Source of the DNA: Thraustochytrium sp. TN22
Taxonomy: Eukaryota; Sar; Bigyra; Thraustochytrida; Thraustochytriidae
Reading direction: 5' to 3'
DNA length: 64,000 nt
Assembly (NCBI GenBank): GCA_013306675.1
Contig: JABLUY010000020.1
Location: 1 to 64,000, forward strand
In this document: positions 51,424 through 60,119 of the stretch, one piece after another
Position numbering within the stretch: position 1 is the stretch's first letter
Layout of the letters: every line of letters starts with the position of its first letter
The notes under the pieces: generated by a model
Seen by the model: the letters and a program-made list of their open reading frames with translations, nothing else
Database searches by the model: none
Told to the model about the DNA's origin: nothing
Program-made: the position numbers and the translations under genes

Positions 51424-54264
51424 ATGGCGGGCCGTGCGCGGCTCGCTGCCGGGCGCGAGATGGCCATGGCGGCGGCCGCGCTCGTCGTGACGCTACTGTC
51501 CGTGGGCGCCGCGGCCGCCGTCGCCTCGGAGGCGCTGCACGTTCACGTGAGCCTGGTGGGCGTGCGGGATAGCGCGGGCGGCGCGGTGGACATGGACTGC
51601 GTGGAGGCCGAGTGGTCGCCGGCGTTCCCGCTGCAGGCGGTGAGCGGGAGTTGGGCTCTTGTGGACCCGTGCGCCGGCCAGGCCGCGGGTGCCTTCGACG
51701 AGGACGCCTTCGTGGAGCACCTGGGCACCCTGCGCAGCGACTTCGTGGTGGTGCCTGCGCGATGCGTGCGCGTGCTGCAGCGCGTGGTGGCCGTCACGGC
51801 TGCGCAGCCCCGGTTTCGCGCCGTCGTGGTGGCCAGCTGGATGGACGCCGAAGACTCCACCTCGCCGCTGCACGAATGGAGCGACCAAGTGCGCTACCCG
51901 GCCAGCCCGACGTGCAGCGTGAGCCGCAACGACATGCTCAAGCTGCTCGAGCAGATCGAGCAAGAGAAGCCCGGCCGGACGCGGCCCGACCTGCTGGTGC
52001 TCAACAGGCAGCTTAACGAGATCTCCATAGCCTGCGAGGGATGTACCGTGGACAGTCTCTACGTGGACGGCATGCGGGTCGCACCGTCCCGGAGTGGTGG
52101 CGGCGCCGCTGGCGTCCAGAACCTCACAACGACTGTGCGGTCAAGCTTTCGCACGATCGTACTACGTCTGCGATCCAACGCCACGCAGCCCGGCGGCTTC
52201 TCGGCGGCCATGGCCTTCACGAGCGGCCGGGCGGAGATGGATGCAGGCTGGCTGTGCACGCGACCCTCCACACACGATGTGGTGACCCGCGACTCACACT
52301 GGCACTGGGACCAGGCGGATTACTATGCGGAGTTCGACACACAGCACTCGAACTTGCTTGGCGCGCCTTCGCGAACCGCAGTCGGCGGCCTGTGGCGGGA
52401 ACGCGAGGGCGAGGCGCCGACAGACAGCCCGGCCGAGTTTACCACTTGCTTTTGGTCGCGGCACGCCGTAAGCGCCGAGCGCTACGGCTTCCGGTACCAG
52501 TGGGTGCGCGGGCCGGCGAGCTTTGCCGACGCTGCAGACCACTGCAAGCGGCAGCTCAACGGCACGGTGGTATCTGTGCACAGCAAGGCAGAGGCGGACC
52601 TGGTGAGCACGCTCTTCCCGCGCAAGTTCGCCATGAAGGCCTTTATCGGCCTGCGCGCCTCCTTCGGCCGCGAGTCCGGCGCGCACCTCGCCTGGGAGGA
52701 TCGGTCCATGTTGGACTACGTCGCCAGTGGCCTGCGCGACGCCGTGCCCACCATGAACCCGCAGCGTGCCTGTGTGGTGCTGTCTGAGGACGAGGGCGTC
52801 GTCGTCCTGTGGACGGCGGCCGACTGCGCGGCGCAGCACAGCTTCATCTGCAAGAGCCCGATCCCGAACGACGTGCACGACGACCGCTCCGACACCTCGG
52901 AGAGCACCTGCTTCGTGTACGGAGACACGACAGGCAACCTTCTCGGCGCGCCACCACGCCCGCTCGTCGGGCTCAAGTCTGGCCTGTGCCAGTACAACAC
53001 ACATATGTCGTGCTGCTCCGCGGAGCTCATTGACGCCGCACTCGTGCCCTTTCTGGAGTCAGTACGAAGCAAGATGCATTTCGGCGATGCCTGCATGCAG
53101 AGCATCACCGACATGAGCTGCGCCGTCTGCCTGCCGGCAGCGCATCGCTTCATGTTCGCGGACGAGCACCACGCGGGCATGCGCTGGTGCCGCGACACCT
53201 GCACGTCCATCTTCGAGGCCTGCAAGGATGAGCCCTCGATCCGGGCCGACGTGGAGGGCTTCGCGGCCTTCGAGGCGGATCCGTGCAGGGAGCTGCAGGA
53301 GGCTTTTGCCGGCGGCGGCGGTCGCGACCCCGACCACGGCTTGCCTCCCTTCGAGATCGAGGTCGTTGACGGCCACTCCGAGACCTGCCTCCGCATCGAC
53401 GGCGTGGCTCCCCGCCTCGTGAATGCGTCGCTCCCGGTGAACGGGTCCACGCAGATCCGCCTCGTCTTCAGCGAGCAGGTCGAGTTCCGATCCGGCGCTG
53501 TCGACGTCTTTCGCGCCGACGGGGATGCCCTTCCGCACCTCGCGCTGCACTTCCCGTTGCTCTTCGGCGAGGGGATCCGCGCCAACCTCATGCCGCTCTA
53601 CTGGGCCGGCCTGGACACTACGCGCGTTGTCAACGACACGGTGGTCGTCGACATGCGCACCGCCCTGCGCCGCGTTGATCCGGGCGACTACTTCGTGTCC
53701 GTCTCGGACTTTGCCATTTTCGACATGGCTGGAAACATGTACCCGGGCACGTCCAACGCCGCGGCAACGGCCGGCGCGCCCTCGCTGCGATTCAGCGTCG
53801 CGGAGGGCGACCACGGGCCGGGCGGGGCCGGCCCGCTCCCGCCCTCAGGGCCGGGCACCGGCGCTGGCGCCGCTACGGATGAAGGCTCCGCCGCCGCCGC
53901 GGCGGCGCTCGTTGTGCTACTCCTCCTCGGCGCATTGGGCGGAGGTTTCTTTGTGGTTTGGCGCAGGAGACGGAGCAGCGGCCACGGCGGCGCCTTCTTC
54001 GACTCGATCGGCGACTCCGTTGGCAGCGCCCTCGGCTCGCTCGGCGACTCGCTTGGCTCTCTACGCAGCCGCGCCTCTCGCGCGCAAGCGTCCTTCGCCC
54101 CTTTTGGCTACTCCGCGCAGGACCACGACGCCGCCCACCTCGACCTGCAGCTCGAGACCGAGCTTGCGCCTTCTTCTTCGACGGGCTCGTCCAGCTCCTC
54201 GGCGCTCCTGCAGCACCCCGGCGACCTGCCCAGCGACCTGCCCAGCGATCTGCAGCCCACGTAG
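51424..54264 (+). CDS. Type I membrane receptor with C-type lectin and folate-receptor-like domains
   Basis: A 946-aa surface protein. I chose the ATG at 51424 because the following 35 residues form a signal peptide (MAMAAAALVVTLLSVGAAAA core). The frame also opens from an ATG at 50887 but through a simple-sequence polySer run. After an unmatched ectodomain there is a C-type lectin-like domain (about 339-478: WVRGPASFADAADHC, VVSVHSKAEADLV, FIGLRASFG, TAADCAAQHSFICK). A Cys-rich block at about 517-622 (CQYNTHMSCC ... CAVCLPAAHRF ... WCRDTCTSIFEAC) resembles folate-receptor-like domains. A beta-sandwich with a 'Big_5/SbsA'-like start follows (SLPVNGSTQIRLVFSEQV). A transmembrane helix (ALVVLLLLGALGGGFFVVW, about 825-845) is followed by a stop-transfer RRRRSS and a Ser-rich tail. 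It probably binds glycans or environmental ligands at the cell surface. Confidence 0.85.
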   Translation: MAGRARLAAGREMAMAAAALVVTLLSVGAAAAVASEALHVHVSLVGVRDSAGGAVDMDCVEAEWSPAFPLQAVSGSWALVDPCAGQAAGAFDEDAFVEHLGTLRSDFVVVPARCVRVLQRVVAVTAAQPRFRAVVVASWMDAEDSTSPLHEWSDQVRYPASPTCSVSRNDMLKLLEQIEQEKPGRTRPDLLVLNRQLNEISIACEGCTVDSLYVDGMRVAPSRSGGGAAGVQNLTTTVRSSFRTIVLRLRSNATQPGGFSAAMAFTSGRAEMDAGWLCTRPSTHDVVTRDSHWHWDQADYYAEFDTQHSNLLGAPSRTAVGGLWREREGEAPTDSPAEFTTCFWSRHAVSAERYGFRYQWVRGPASFADAADHCKRQLNGTVVSVHSKAEADLVSTLFPRKFAMKAFIGLRASFGRESGAHLAWEDRSMLDYVASGLRDAVPTMNPQRACVVLSEDEGVVVLWTAADCAAQHSFICKSPIPNDVHDDRSDTSESTCFVYGDTTGNLLGAPPRPLVGLKSGLCQYNTHMSCCSAELIDAALVPFLESVRSKMHFGDACMQSITDMSCAVCLPAAHRFMFADEHHAGMRWCRDTCTSIFEACKDEPSIRADVEGFAAFEADPCRELQEAFAGGGGRDPDHGLPPFEIEVVDGHSETCLRIDGVAPRLVNASLPVNGSTQIRLVFSEQVEFRSGAVDVFRADGDALPHLALHFPLLFGEGIRANLMPLYWAGLDTTRVVNDTVVVDMRTALRRVDPGDYFVSVSDFAIFDMAGNMYPGTSNAAATAGAPSLRFSVAEGDHGPGGAGPLPPSGPGTGAGAATDEGSAAAAAALVVLLLLGALGGGFFVVWRRRRSSGHGGAFFDSIGDSVGSALGSLGDSLGSLRSRASRAQASFAPFGYSAQDHDAAHLDLQLETELAPSSSTGSSSSSALLQHPGDLPSDLPSDLQPT

Positions 54265-54939
54265 TAGGTATGACAGCCTCCTCGAAGACACAAGCAGTGT
54301 TCAACTTTGCCGCCGCCGCCGCGTGCCTCCTCTCAGTCAGGCTGGCATCTTCAGTCTCGCGCGTTGTCTCTCCGAGTCCGCGTCCAAGAGGTCCTCCTCC
54401 ACCTTCGGGTTCCGGGCGGCGCGCAGGAGAGCCGCCTCCCGCCTCGCTTGGCCTCGCCTTGCCTCGAAAAGGCTCGCCTCGACCAAGCTCGCCTCGACGA
54501 GGCAAAGCGCTCTCGAGCGTCCGACGCCGCTGCGCGCTGGCTGCGCAGCCTGTGCTGGCTGCGCAGCCTGAGCCGCAGTCGCAGTCAGGCTGGCGTGGCG
54601 CGGCGTGGCGCCTCGGAGGCGAGCGTAGAAGTGTGCGCGCCACGCGCTGTGCACGCGCGGCCTCGCCTGTCCTAGACCTTGCCACCTCAGCTTGTCCTTG
54701 CGGCGGCGCGCGGGCGGCGGGCGAGCAAACCGCAGTCGGGCAGGCCGGCCTCCCGCGCTCGCGGCGGCGGCGGCCAGGCCAGGCCAGGCCAGGCCGAGGC
54801 GGCGGTCGCCGCGCCCGCTGCGCCCGGGGCGCCCGCTCCGGCCGGCTGCCGCGCATCATCCGTCCATCGATCCACCCGAGGGCGACGCGACAGACGCCAA
54901 GCGAGGCGAGGCGAGGCGAGGCAGGAGGCGAGCAGCGAG
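54265..54939. other. Intergenic gap between two plus-strand genes
   Basis: Carries several short direct repeats: GCCTCGC/GCCTCGA units at about 54446-54505, GGCTGCGCAGCCTG palindromes near 54539-54570, CCAGG/GCCAG pentamers near 54774-54796 and GCGAG units at about 54899-54922. These explain the long spurious frames here. No gene is called. Confidence 0.5.
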
Positions 54940-56214
54940 ATGGGCAACAAGCACGGGCACCCGGGGGACGAGGAGGGCGACGTGGATGACGTGGCGTTCC
55001 TGCTGAGGGAGGAGTCGTCGATGGCGTCGCGCAAGACGCGGGGCACGCTGTGGAAGGGCAGGTCGAGGGCGTCGTCGAGGAGGACAGGCGCGGAGTCCTT
55101 CGAGGTGGACGCCTCCATGGTCTGGGCGAGCAGGGATGGGTCCACGCGCGGGAGGCCGAGCTTCCTGCGCAAGAAGAACGTCACCGCCTCGCTGGCCAAG
55201 TGGACGCGTGAAGAGGTCATCGAGGCGCTGGACGCGGACGAGCTCACCACGGCCGTGGCGGCCAGCGCCGGCACCTTCGAGGTGCTGGAGGCCAGGGGCG
55301 CGCCGCCCGAAGGCGTGCGTACCTTCATCACCAACGGCTTCGGCCACCGGCTGGAGATTTGTTTTCGCGTGATCGACCGCCGCAGCGACGACATTACCAT
55401 CCGCGGCCTGCACCGCCTGGCCAAGGCCATGGCGCGTCTCGCGGACGAACTGGGCACGGGGTCCATCGCCGGCTACAAACTCGTGCAGTGCGACCTGTTT
55501 CCGTGGGACCCCGAGGTGCTCATCGACCAGGGCAAGGAGCACGGCTTGGTGCTCTTCCCGGACGCCATGCTCGAGACGCTCAACACGCCCAAGCGTACCT
55601 TCCTCACCTGTCTGGCACTTCAACCCGAGGAGTGGCAGCTCGCCAAGACCGTCCCGACCATCCCGCTGCACGCCTTCATCTGCAAATCCGACGGCGCGCA
55701 CAACCCACTCATGGTCAACAGCGCGAACCGTCCAAGTCTCCTCGACCTCGGCGCGCGCGAGGGCCTCGCGGCCTACGCGCCGGTCCTCAGCGTCAATGAG
55801 CGAAACCAAGTCATGGGCGACGTCCGCTTCGGGGTCAAGCTGGACGACGAGCGAATCGAGCTGCAGCTCCTCGGCGACCAGACCACCAGCGTGCTCTCGC
55901 TTCTCGAGTCGCAGCTCTTTGGCGATGTATTCGGCCTGCGCAGCGTGCGCCTCGAGTCGCCCGATGCCAACGTCAAGGCGCTGGTCTTCCGGAATCGCCG
56001 CAAGGAGTGCAGCGTCGACGACTCGAACCCGTCCCGCACCGTGATTGACGCCGGCGATAAGTTTTATGGCTGCCTCATGAGCGAGGTCTGGCCGGTGCTC
56101 AAGGGCGAAGTCGACGCCGAGGACGGCTCGCACCTCCGCTTCGCCGACCTCTCCACGGAGTTTTCTGGTGCACGCAGCTTTTTCATCAAGGTCGTCGACA
56201 CCCTCGACGGATGA
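54940..56214 (+). CDS. MGNK-start protein, possibly SUFU-like
   Basis: A 424-aa protein. Start at MGNKHGHPGD; the penultimate Gly could be N-myristoylated, although position 6 is not Ser/Thr. The first 90 residues are charged and disordered. From about 125 to 260 the order FITNGFGHRLEICFRVID, then LHRLAKAMARLADEL, then KLVQCDLFPWDPEVL and RTFLTCLALQPEEW recalls Suppressor-of-Fused (SUFU) domains, which read 'GFGxELTFRL ... LARYV ... TFLQxVG'. The second half has two or three more beta-rich segments that I do not recognise. If SUFU-like, it might be a cytosolic or membrane-tethered binding protein; the match is weak and from memory. Otherwise it is a protein of unknown function. Confidence 0.75.
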   Translation: MGNKHGHPGDEEGDVDDVAFLLREESSMASRKTRGTLWKGRSRASSRRTGAESFEVDASMVWASRDGSTRGRPSFLRKKNVTASLAKWTREEVIEALDADELTTAVAASAGTFEVLEARGAPPEGVRTFITNGFGHRLEICFRVIDRRSDDITIRGLHRLAKAMARLADELGTGSIAGYKLVQCDLFPWDPEVLIDQGKEHGLVLFPDAMLETLNTPKRTFLTCLALQPEEWQLAKTVPTIPLHAFICKSDGAHNPLMVNSANRPSLLDLGAREGLAAYAPVLSVNERNQVMGDVRFGVKLDDERIELQLLGDQTTSVLSLLESQLFGDVFGLRSVRLESPDANVKALVFRNRRKECSVDDSNPSRTVIDAGDKFYGCLMSEVWPVLKGEVDAEDGSHLRFADLSTEFSGARSFFIKVVDTLDG

Positions 56215-56336
56215 TCGACAGACAATTACCCTATCGTCCACATACAAGCATCCTGTTCATCTTTTGTGTTTCGGGAGACGTCGGCGCGGCGGCGTGCAGA
56301 GGCCTCCTCTCGCAGGCTGGCGAGAGCCGCCCATGC
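56215..56336. other. 122-bp convergent gap
   Basis: Lies between the SUFU-like and aldo-keto reductase stops. An AT-rich core sits near 56218-56275 and presumably holds both 3' ends. Nothing else is seen. Confidence 0.4.
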
Positions 56337-57550
56337 TCAGTCTTGGCCCAGCTCGAGGTCGTCGATTCGAGCTAGCTGCTCCTTCGACAGGAGGTCGCCC
56401 GCGCGGAGCCAGAGTAGCCGCGCGTTCGCAGAAATGTGCTCGCGGCTCGTGGAGCGCGGCAGCACCACCGCGTTGCGCTGCAGAGCCCAAAGCAGCGTCA
56501 CCTCTTGCACGGACTTGCCCGTCTCCGCAGCGATTGTGCGCAGGGCCTCGCTGCTTGAGACCAGGTTGCGCCGGTACGCGGGGCGGTACTCCCATTGGCC
56601 GCCCAGCGTGCTGTACGAGGTGTAGGCGATCTGGTGCTGCTCGCACTCGGCACGGACGGCCGCGTCGCCGTGGAAAGGGTCCATCCAGTTTTGCACCACG
56701 TGCGGGCGCACGCGACCTGCGCTCATGGCCTGCGTGATCTCGTAGCGGTTCACGTTGGACAGGCCAATGGCGCGCACGACGCCCTCCGCGTACAGCTGGC
56801 CCAGGGCGTCCCAGGCGTCCAGCCAGTCGCCCTCCGGCTCCAGTCCGCGGCACGCCTCGATCCCGTCGTGACACCGCGGGTAGTGCAGCAGAACCAGGTC
56901 CAGGTAGTCCGTCTGCAGCTTGTCCAGCATGCCCAGCACCGCCGCCCGCGTGCGCTCGCGACCCAGGTTCTTCGGGTGCACCTTGCTCGTCAAAAAGAGG
57001 TCTTCGCGGTACACCATGGGCGTCGTCTCCAGGTACGCCCGCACCGCGCGGCCTACCGCAGCATCGTCGTACCACTCGGTGGCCTCGGCGCCGTCGATGA
57101 GCCTGAACCCGGCCTCGAGCGCCATTCGCACGGCCTTTTCCGTCGTCGCGCCGCGCTGCACCGCGTCACGTCACGTCGCGTCGCGTCGCGTCGCGTCGCG
57201 TCGCATCGCGTCGCGTCGCGTCGCGTCGCGACACGTCACCTCACCTCACGTCAGTCAATCCTTCCTATTGATCTCCTCCTCGCCGCCGCCGTCGTCATGT
57301 GCGCGGCACGCACCATCGCTGCCGTCCCGAAGCCCACGCGGGGCATCTTGACGCCATTCCACAGTTCAATCTCGCGCAGCACGAAGTCCTCCTTCTTGCA
57401 CGCGTCCGCGTTATGGTCCCCCGAGCCCAAGCCCGCGTCGCACTCGGGCTCCAGCTCTTCGTCCGCAGCGCCGAGTGCCGGGCTGCCCTGCCAGTGCAGG
57501 ACGACCACGGTTACCGCCGCCGCCAGGAGAACAGCGCCGCGCGCCCGCAT
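56337..57550 (-). CDS. Secretory aldo-keto reductase (two exons)
   Basis: An NAD(P)H-dependent oxidoreductase with a TIM barrel. Proposed model: exon 1 57550-57314, intron 57313-57156, exon 2 57155-56337, giving 351 aa. Exon 1 encodes a signal peptide or anchor (MRARGAVLLAAAVTVVVLHW) and the first barrel strand LWNGVKMPRVGFGTAAM. Exon 2 continues RGATTEKAVRMALEAGFRLID. The catalytic tetrad is visible: Asp in FRLIDGAEA, Tyr in EWYDD (three residues further from the Asp than is usual), Lys in LFLTSKVHP and His in LVLLHYP. GLSNVNRYEI and PRSTSREHI (cofactor binding) are also typical. An ER/secretory location is unusual for this family, which is normally cytosolic. The substrate is unknown. The junction is phase 0 and restores the family's expected sequence exactly. 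Confidence 0.88.
57156..57313 (-). other. Intron of the aldo-keto reductase gene, built largely of a pentanucleotide repeat
   Basis: Donor ATG|GTGCGT and acceptor GTGCAG|CGC. About half the 158 nt are GTCGC units (plus strand, about 57164-57232) with CATCG and CACGT variants. Removal keeps frame and joins conserved beta1 and helix-1 sequence of the reductase. Confidence 0.75.
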
Positions 57551-57742
57551 CGCGCCGCCGCCACGCCGCCCGGGCTCCGACCTGGGGTCGGCTTGCCCGC
57601 TTACGGTTTTGCCCGCGGCGCGCCTGCCGTCCTCCTCGTCCTCCAGGTCCGCCACGGCGAGCCTCGTCAGCGTCGCCGCCGCGCGCTGTAAAACCGCCTC
57701 GCTGCGCGGCGGCGGTCAGCGGGCGGGGCGGGTGGGCGGGCG

Positions 57743-57799
<57 letters not shown>

Positions 57800-57809
57800 G
57801 CGAACGAGC
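57551..57809. promoter_or_regulatory. Bidirectional promoter with an 18-copy CTG run
   Basis: A 259-bp divergent interval between the reductase and the polyQ protein. A pure CTG run of 18 units (57745-57798) ends 11 bp before the ATG of the plus-strand gene and is not in its reading frame. Confidence 0.55.
57745..57798 (+). repeat. (CTG)18 microsatellite
   Basis: Eighteen uninterrupted CTG units, probably transcribed in the 5' leader of the downstream polyQ-protein gene. Purity suggests active length change. Confidence 0.95.
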
Positions 57810-58538
57810 ATGGAGCTGCCCGCCGAGGCGGCGGTGGTGGCCGAGCCCGTGCCTGCAACGGGCCCGGTGCCCATGCACGTGCCCGTGCCCGTGCCCGAAT
57901 CCTCCTCGCAGGTGCAGGTGCCGGAGGCGGCGGTTGAGCCCACGGCGCAGGAGCTCGCGCGCCGCGAGCAAGAGGCGCTGTACAAACAGCTCTTCGCCAC
58001 GGCGCTGCGGGTCGCCAACGAGACGCTCAACAGCGCCAAGCGCAAGCGGCCAGACGACGAGGAGGAAGAGCAGCAGCAGCAACAGCAACAGCGGCAGCAG
58101 CAGCCAGAGGAACCGCCCGAAGCTGCAGCACAGACAGATGCGGGAGAGGGCGAAGAACAGTCGCCTGCGCAGCCGCAGCGCAACGAGGACGACAACAAGA
58201 GCGAAACGGCCATGTTGGACCACGACGACACGGATGAAAGCGCCCAACTCACTTTGACAGCAGCGCCAAGCATTGAGGACATGGACAGCCAGGCCCTCTT
58301 TCGGGAGCTTCGTGAGACCATCACCGACCCTGAGGAGGCCCTGAGTCCTAGCCTTGACGCGCTTGCTGCGGCCGTGCGCGGTCTCGGCGACGCCTGCCCA
58401 GCCGTGATGCGCTCTTCCTTCGTGGCGCATGAGGACGCCGTGAACGACCTGTCGGAGGCTTTCCGCTTCCGAAAGCGTCGACGAGAGCAAGTTATCGAGC
58501 GTCTCGAAGCCCTCCTCATGGAGCGTCTCGAGACATGA
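57810..58538 (+). CDS. Small polyQ / helical protein, unknown function
   Basis: A 242-aa protein from ATGGAGCTGC. The first part is Pro/Val/Glu-rich (VPMHVPVPVPES). A helix follows (LARREQEALYKQLFATALRV), then a basic KRKRP patch that could be a nuclear signal, a polyQ run and an acidic linker. The C-terminal 90 residues are helical: MDSQALFRELRETITDPEEA, then FVAHEDAVNDLSEAFRFRKRRREQVIERL. I do not recognise the family. A nuclear role is possible from composition only. It shares a short promoter with the reductase and converges with the SKL-tailed gene. Confidence 0.75.
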   Translation: MELPAEAAVVAEPVPATGPVPMHVPVPVPESSSQVQVPEAAVEPTAQELARREQEALYKQLFATALRVANETLNSAKRKRPDDEEEEQQQQQQQRQQQPEEPPEAAAQTDAGEGEEQSPAQPQRNEDDNKSETAMLDHDDTDESAQLTLTAAPSIEDMDSQALFRELRETITDPEEALSPSLDALAAAVRGLGDACPAVMRSSFVAHEDAVNDLSEAFRFRKRRREQVIERLEALLMERLET

Positions 58539-58706
58539 GTTGGATACTGCTACGTGAACACATACACACAAACGGGGGGCGGGGCGCCAGGGCGGCGCTG
58601 CCCGGATAATGAATGATTTTTAGACTCTTGAGCGAAGGCGGATCCGTGACACGACAGACAAGGCCGCAGGCTTGCCGCTCCCTCCCTCCGAGTCGCGCGC
58701 ACTTGA
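58539..58706. other. 168-bp convergent gap
   Basis: Carries a GGGGGGCGGGGCG run near 58575 and an AT-rich TGAATGATTTTTAG stretch near 58609, probably 3' end signals. Nothing else is seen. Confidence 0.4.
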
Positions 58707-60119
58707 TCACAGCTTGGATACTACAGGCTTTGGGCCCGGCACCAGGTTGGCATCGTCGCCAGCCTCGGCCTTCTCGCCCTCGCGCGGCACCGGGCGCATC
58801 TTGCGGCGGTACACCTCGTCAAGCGCGCCGTAGGCGATGCCGTAGACGCCCACGGAGGTCTGCGCGTGCGCGTAGAGGCGGCCTGTCTCCGGCACGAGAA
58901 TGCCACACTTGGCGAGCAGCTCTGCGGCCGTCCATGCCGAGGCGGCGGGCTGGCCGCGGTCGCCGTCGCGATGAAAGGGCTCAAGCTCGAGCGTGCGGAA
59001 GTCGTTGTCGGCGCACTCCGCCGTAAGGGCCCGCATGACGCGCTGCATGAGGTCCAGGCGCGGGCGCGGCGCGATGCGGTCCGCAGGGAGCATCATGCGT
59101 TTGAAGAAGGTCTCAGCCGACCATATGAACTGCTGCATGCTGCTCACGATCCACACCGCACTCTCGCCCTCGTAGCCAAAGCGGTGGCGCGCCAGATGCC
59201 GGCAGACGCGGTCCACCATGACGGCCGCCAGCGTCTTCTGGCCGTTTTTGGATAGCTTGGACACGTGGTTGATGTGACGCAGCGCAAGCCGCTCCGCCAC
59301 GTCGCGCACGATGCGCTCGTTCTCGAGCTCGTCCTCGCCCGTCTCTTCGAAGGCGAGCAGCACGTTCAGGCAGCGCTCCAGCTCGCCAGCGCGCATCTTG
59401 AGGTCGGCCAGGCGCAGTCCCGTGACGCCCGCGATCACCAAGCCCACGCGCCAGCCAGTGAGCAGCTTCTGGTACATGGACGACATAAAGGCCGCCGAGG
59501 CGCCCACGGCCAGGAGCCGCGTCACGGCGCCGCCCGGGAGGACGAGCGACACCACCTCGCCCGCCTGCCGTAGGCCGCCCAGGCCGGAGGCCAGCGCGCC
59601 AGAGGTGAGCCCCGAGAGACCGCCGGCGCCGGCGCCGGCGCCAGCCGCCGCCGGTGCGGCACTGCGTCCGGCGCCGAATCCCGCCCCAAAGTCCGTCATG
59701 CGCGCGTCCGAGGCCTCCCAGTGCACGCTATGCACGCCGTCCGGCACGAAGATGCGCCCTCCATCCTGCTCAATGCTTGCCCACAGCTGCTGCGCCGCGA
59801 ACTTGTACTGGAACAGCCGGTTGCGCAGCTTGATCTTGAGGATCTCGCTGAACTGGACCAGCTGTCGCTGCACGATCTCTGCCTTGGCGCGCTCCGTCAC
59901 CTGGAACCCGCGCACCGCGTCGCTCAGCATCATGTCAAACGTCGTGCGGACCAGCGCACCCTCGCCGCGGCCCGCCTGCTGCGCGCGTCTCGCCACCGCT
60001 GTCGTCGCCGCCTCGTTGGGCTGCTCGTTGTCCTCCTCCTTTTCCTCCTCCTCCTCCTCCTCCTTCAAGTGCACGACGCCGCCGCGCAACGCGCGCCGCG
60101 CCTCCTCGCCCCGCGCCAT
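58707..60119 (-). CDS. Protein with C-terminal SKL, likely peroxisomal, unknown function
   Basis: A 470-aa protein from the first ATG; the frame is open upstream to a GTG. After an acidic run (KEEEEEEEKEEDNEQ) comes a helical segment, VRTTFDMMLSDAVRGFQVTE, seen as FDMMLSDAVRGF, then QRQLVQFSEILKIKLRNRLF and FAAQQLWASIEQDGG. A Gly/Ala-rich hydrophobic middle (about 185-275) includes EVVSLVLPGGAVTRLLAVG and GWRVGLVIAGVTGLRL, which could be membrane-associated. The C-terminal half is helical (WIVSSMQQFIWSAETFFKRM). The last residues VVSKL end in a canonical PTS1, predicting import into peroxisomes. I do not recognise the family. Peroxisomal location is inferred only from the tail. Confidence 0.8.
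   Translation of the reverse strand: MARGEEARRALRGGVVHLKEEEEEEEKEEDNEQPNEAATTAVARRAQQAGRGEGALVRTTFDMMLSDAVRGFQVTERAKAEIVQRQLVQFSEILKIKLRNRLFQYKFAAQQLWASIEQDGGRIFVPDGVHSVHWEASDARMTDFGAGFGAGRSAAPAAAGAGAGAGGLSGLTSGALASGLGGLRQAGEVVSLVLPGGAVTRLLAVGASAAFMSSMYQKLLTGWRVGLVIAGVTGLRLADLKMRAGELERCLNVLLAFEETGEDELENERIVRDVAERLALRHINHVSKLSKNGQKTLAAVMVDRVCRHLARHRFGYEGESAVWIVSSMQQFIWSAETFFKRMMLPADRIAPRPRLDLMQRVMRALTAECADNDFRTLELEPFHRDGDRGQPAASAWTAAELLAKCGILVPETGRLYAHAQTSVGVYGIAYGALDEVYRRKMRPVPREGEKAEAGDDANLVPGPKPVVSKL

Noticed and set aside
50928-51467. Acidic polyAsp/Glu protein on the minus strand
   Set aside because: Produced entirely by the TCN microsatellite read in reverse.
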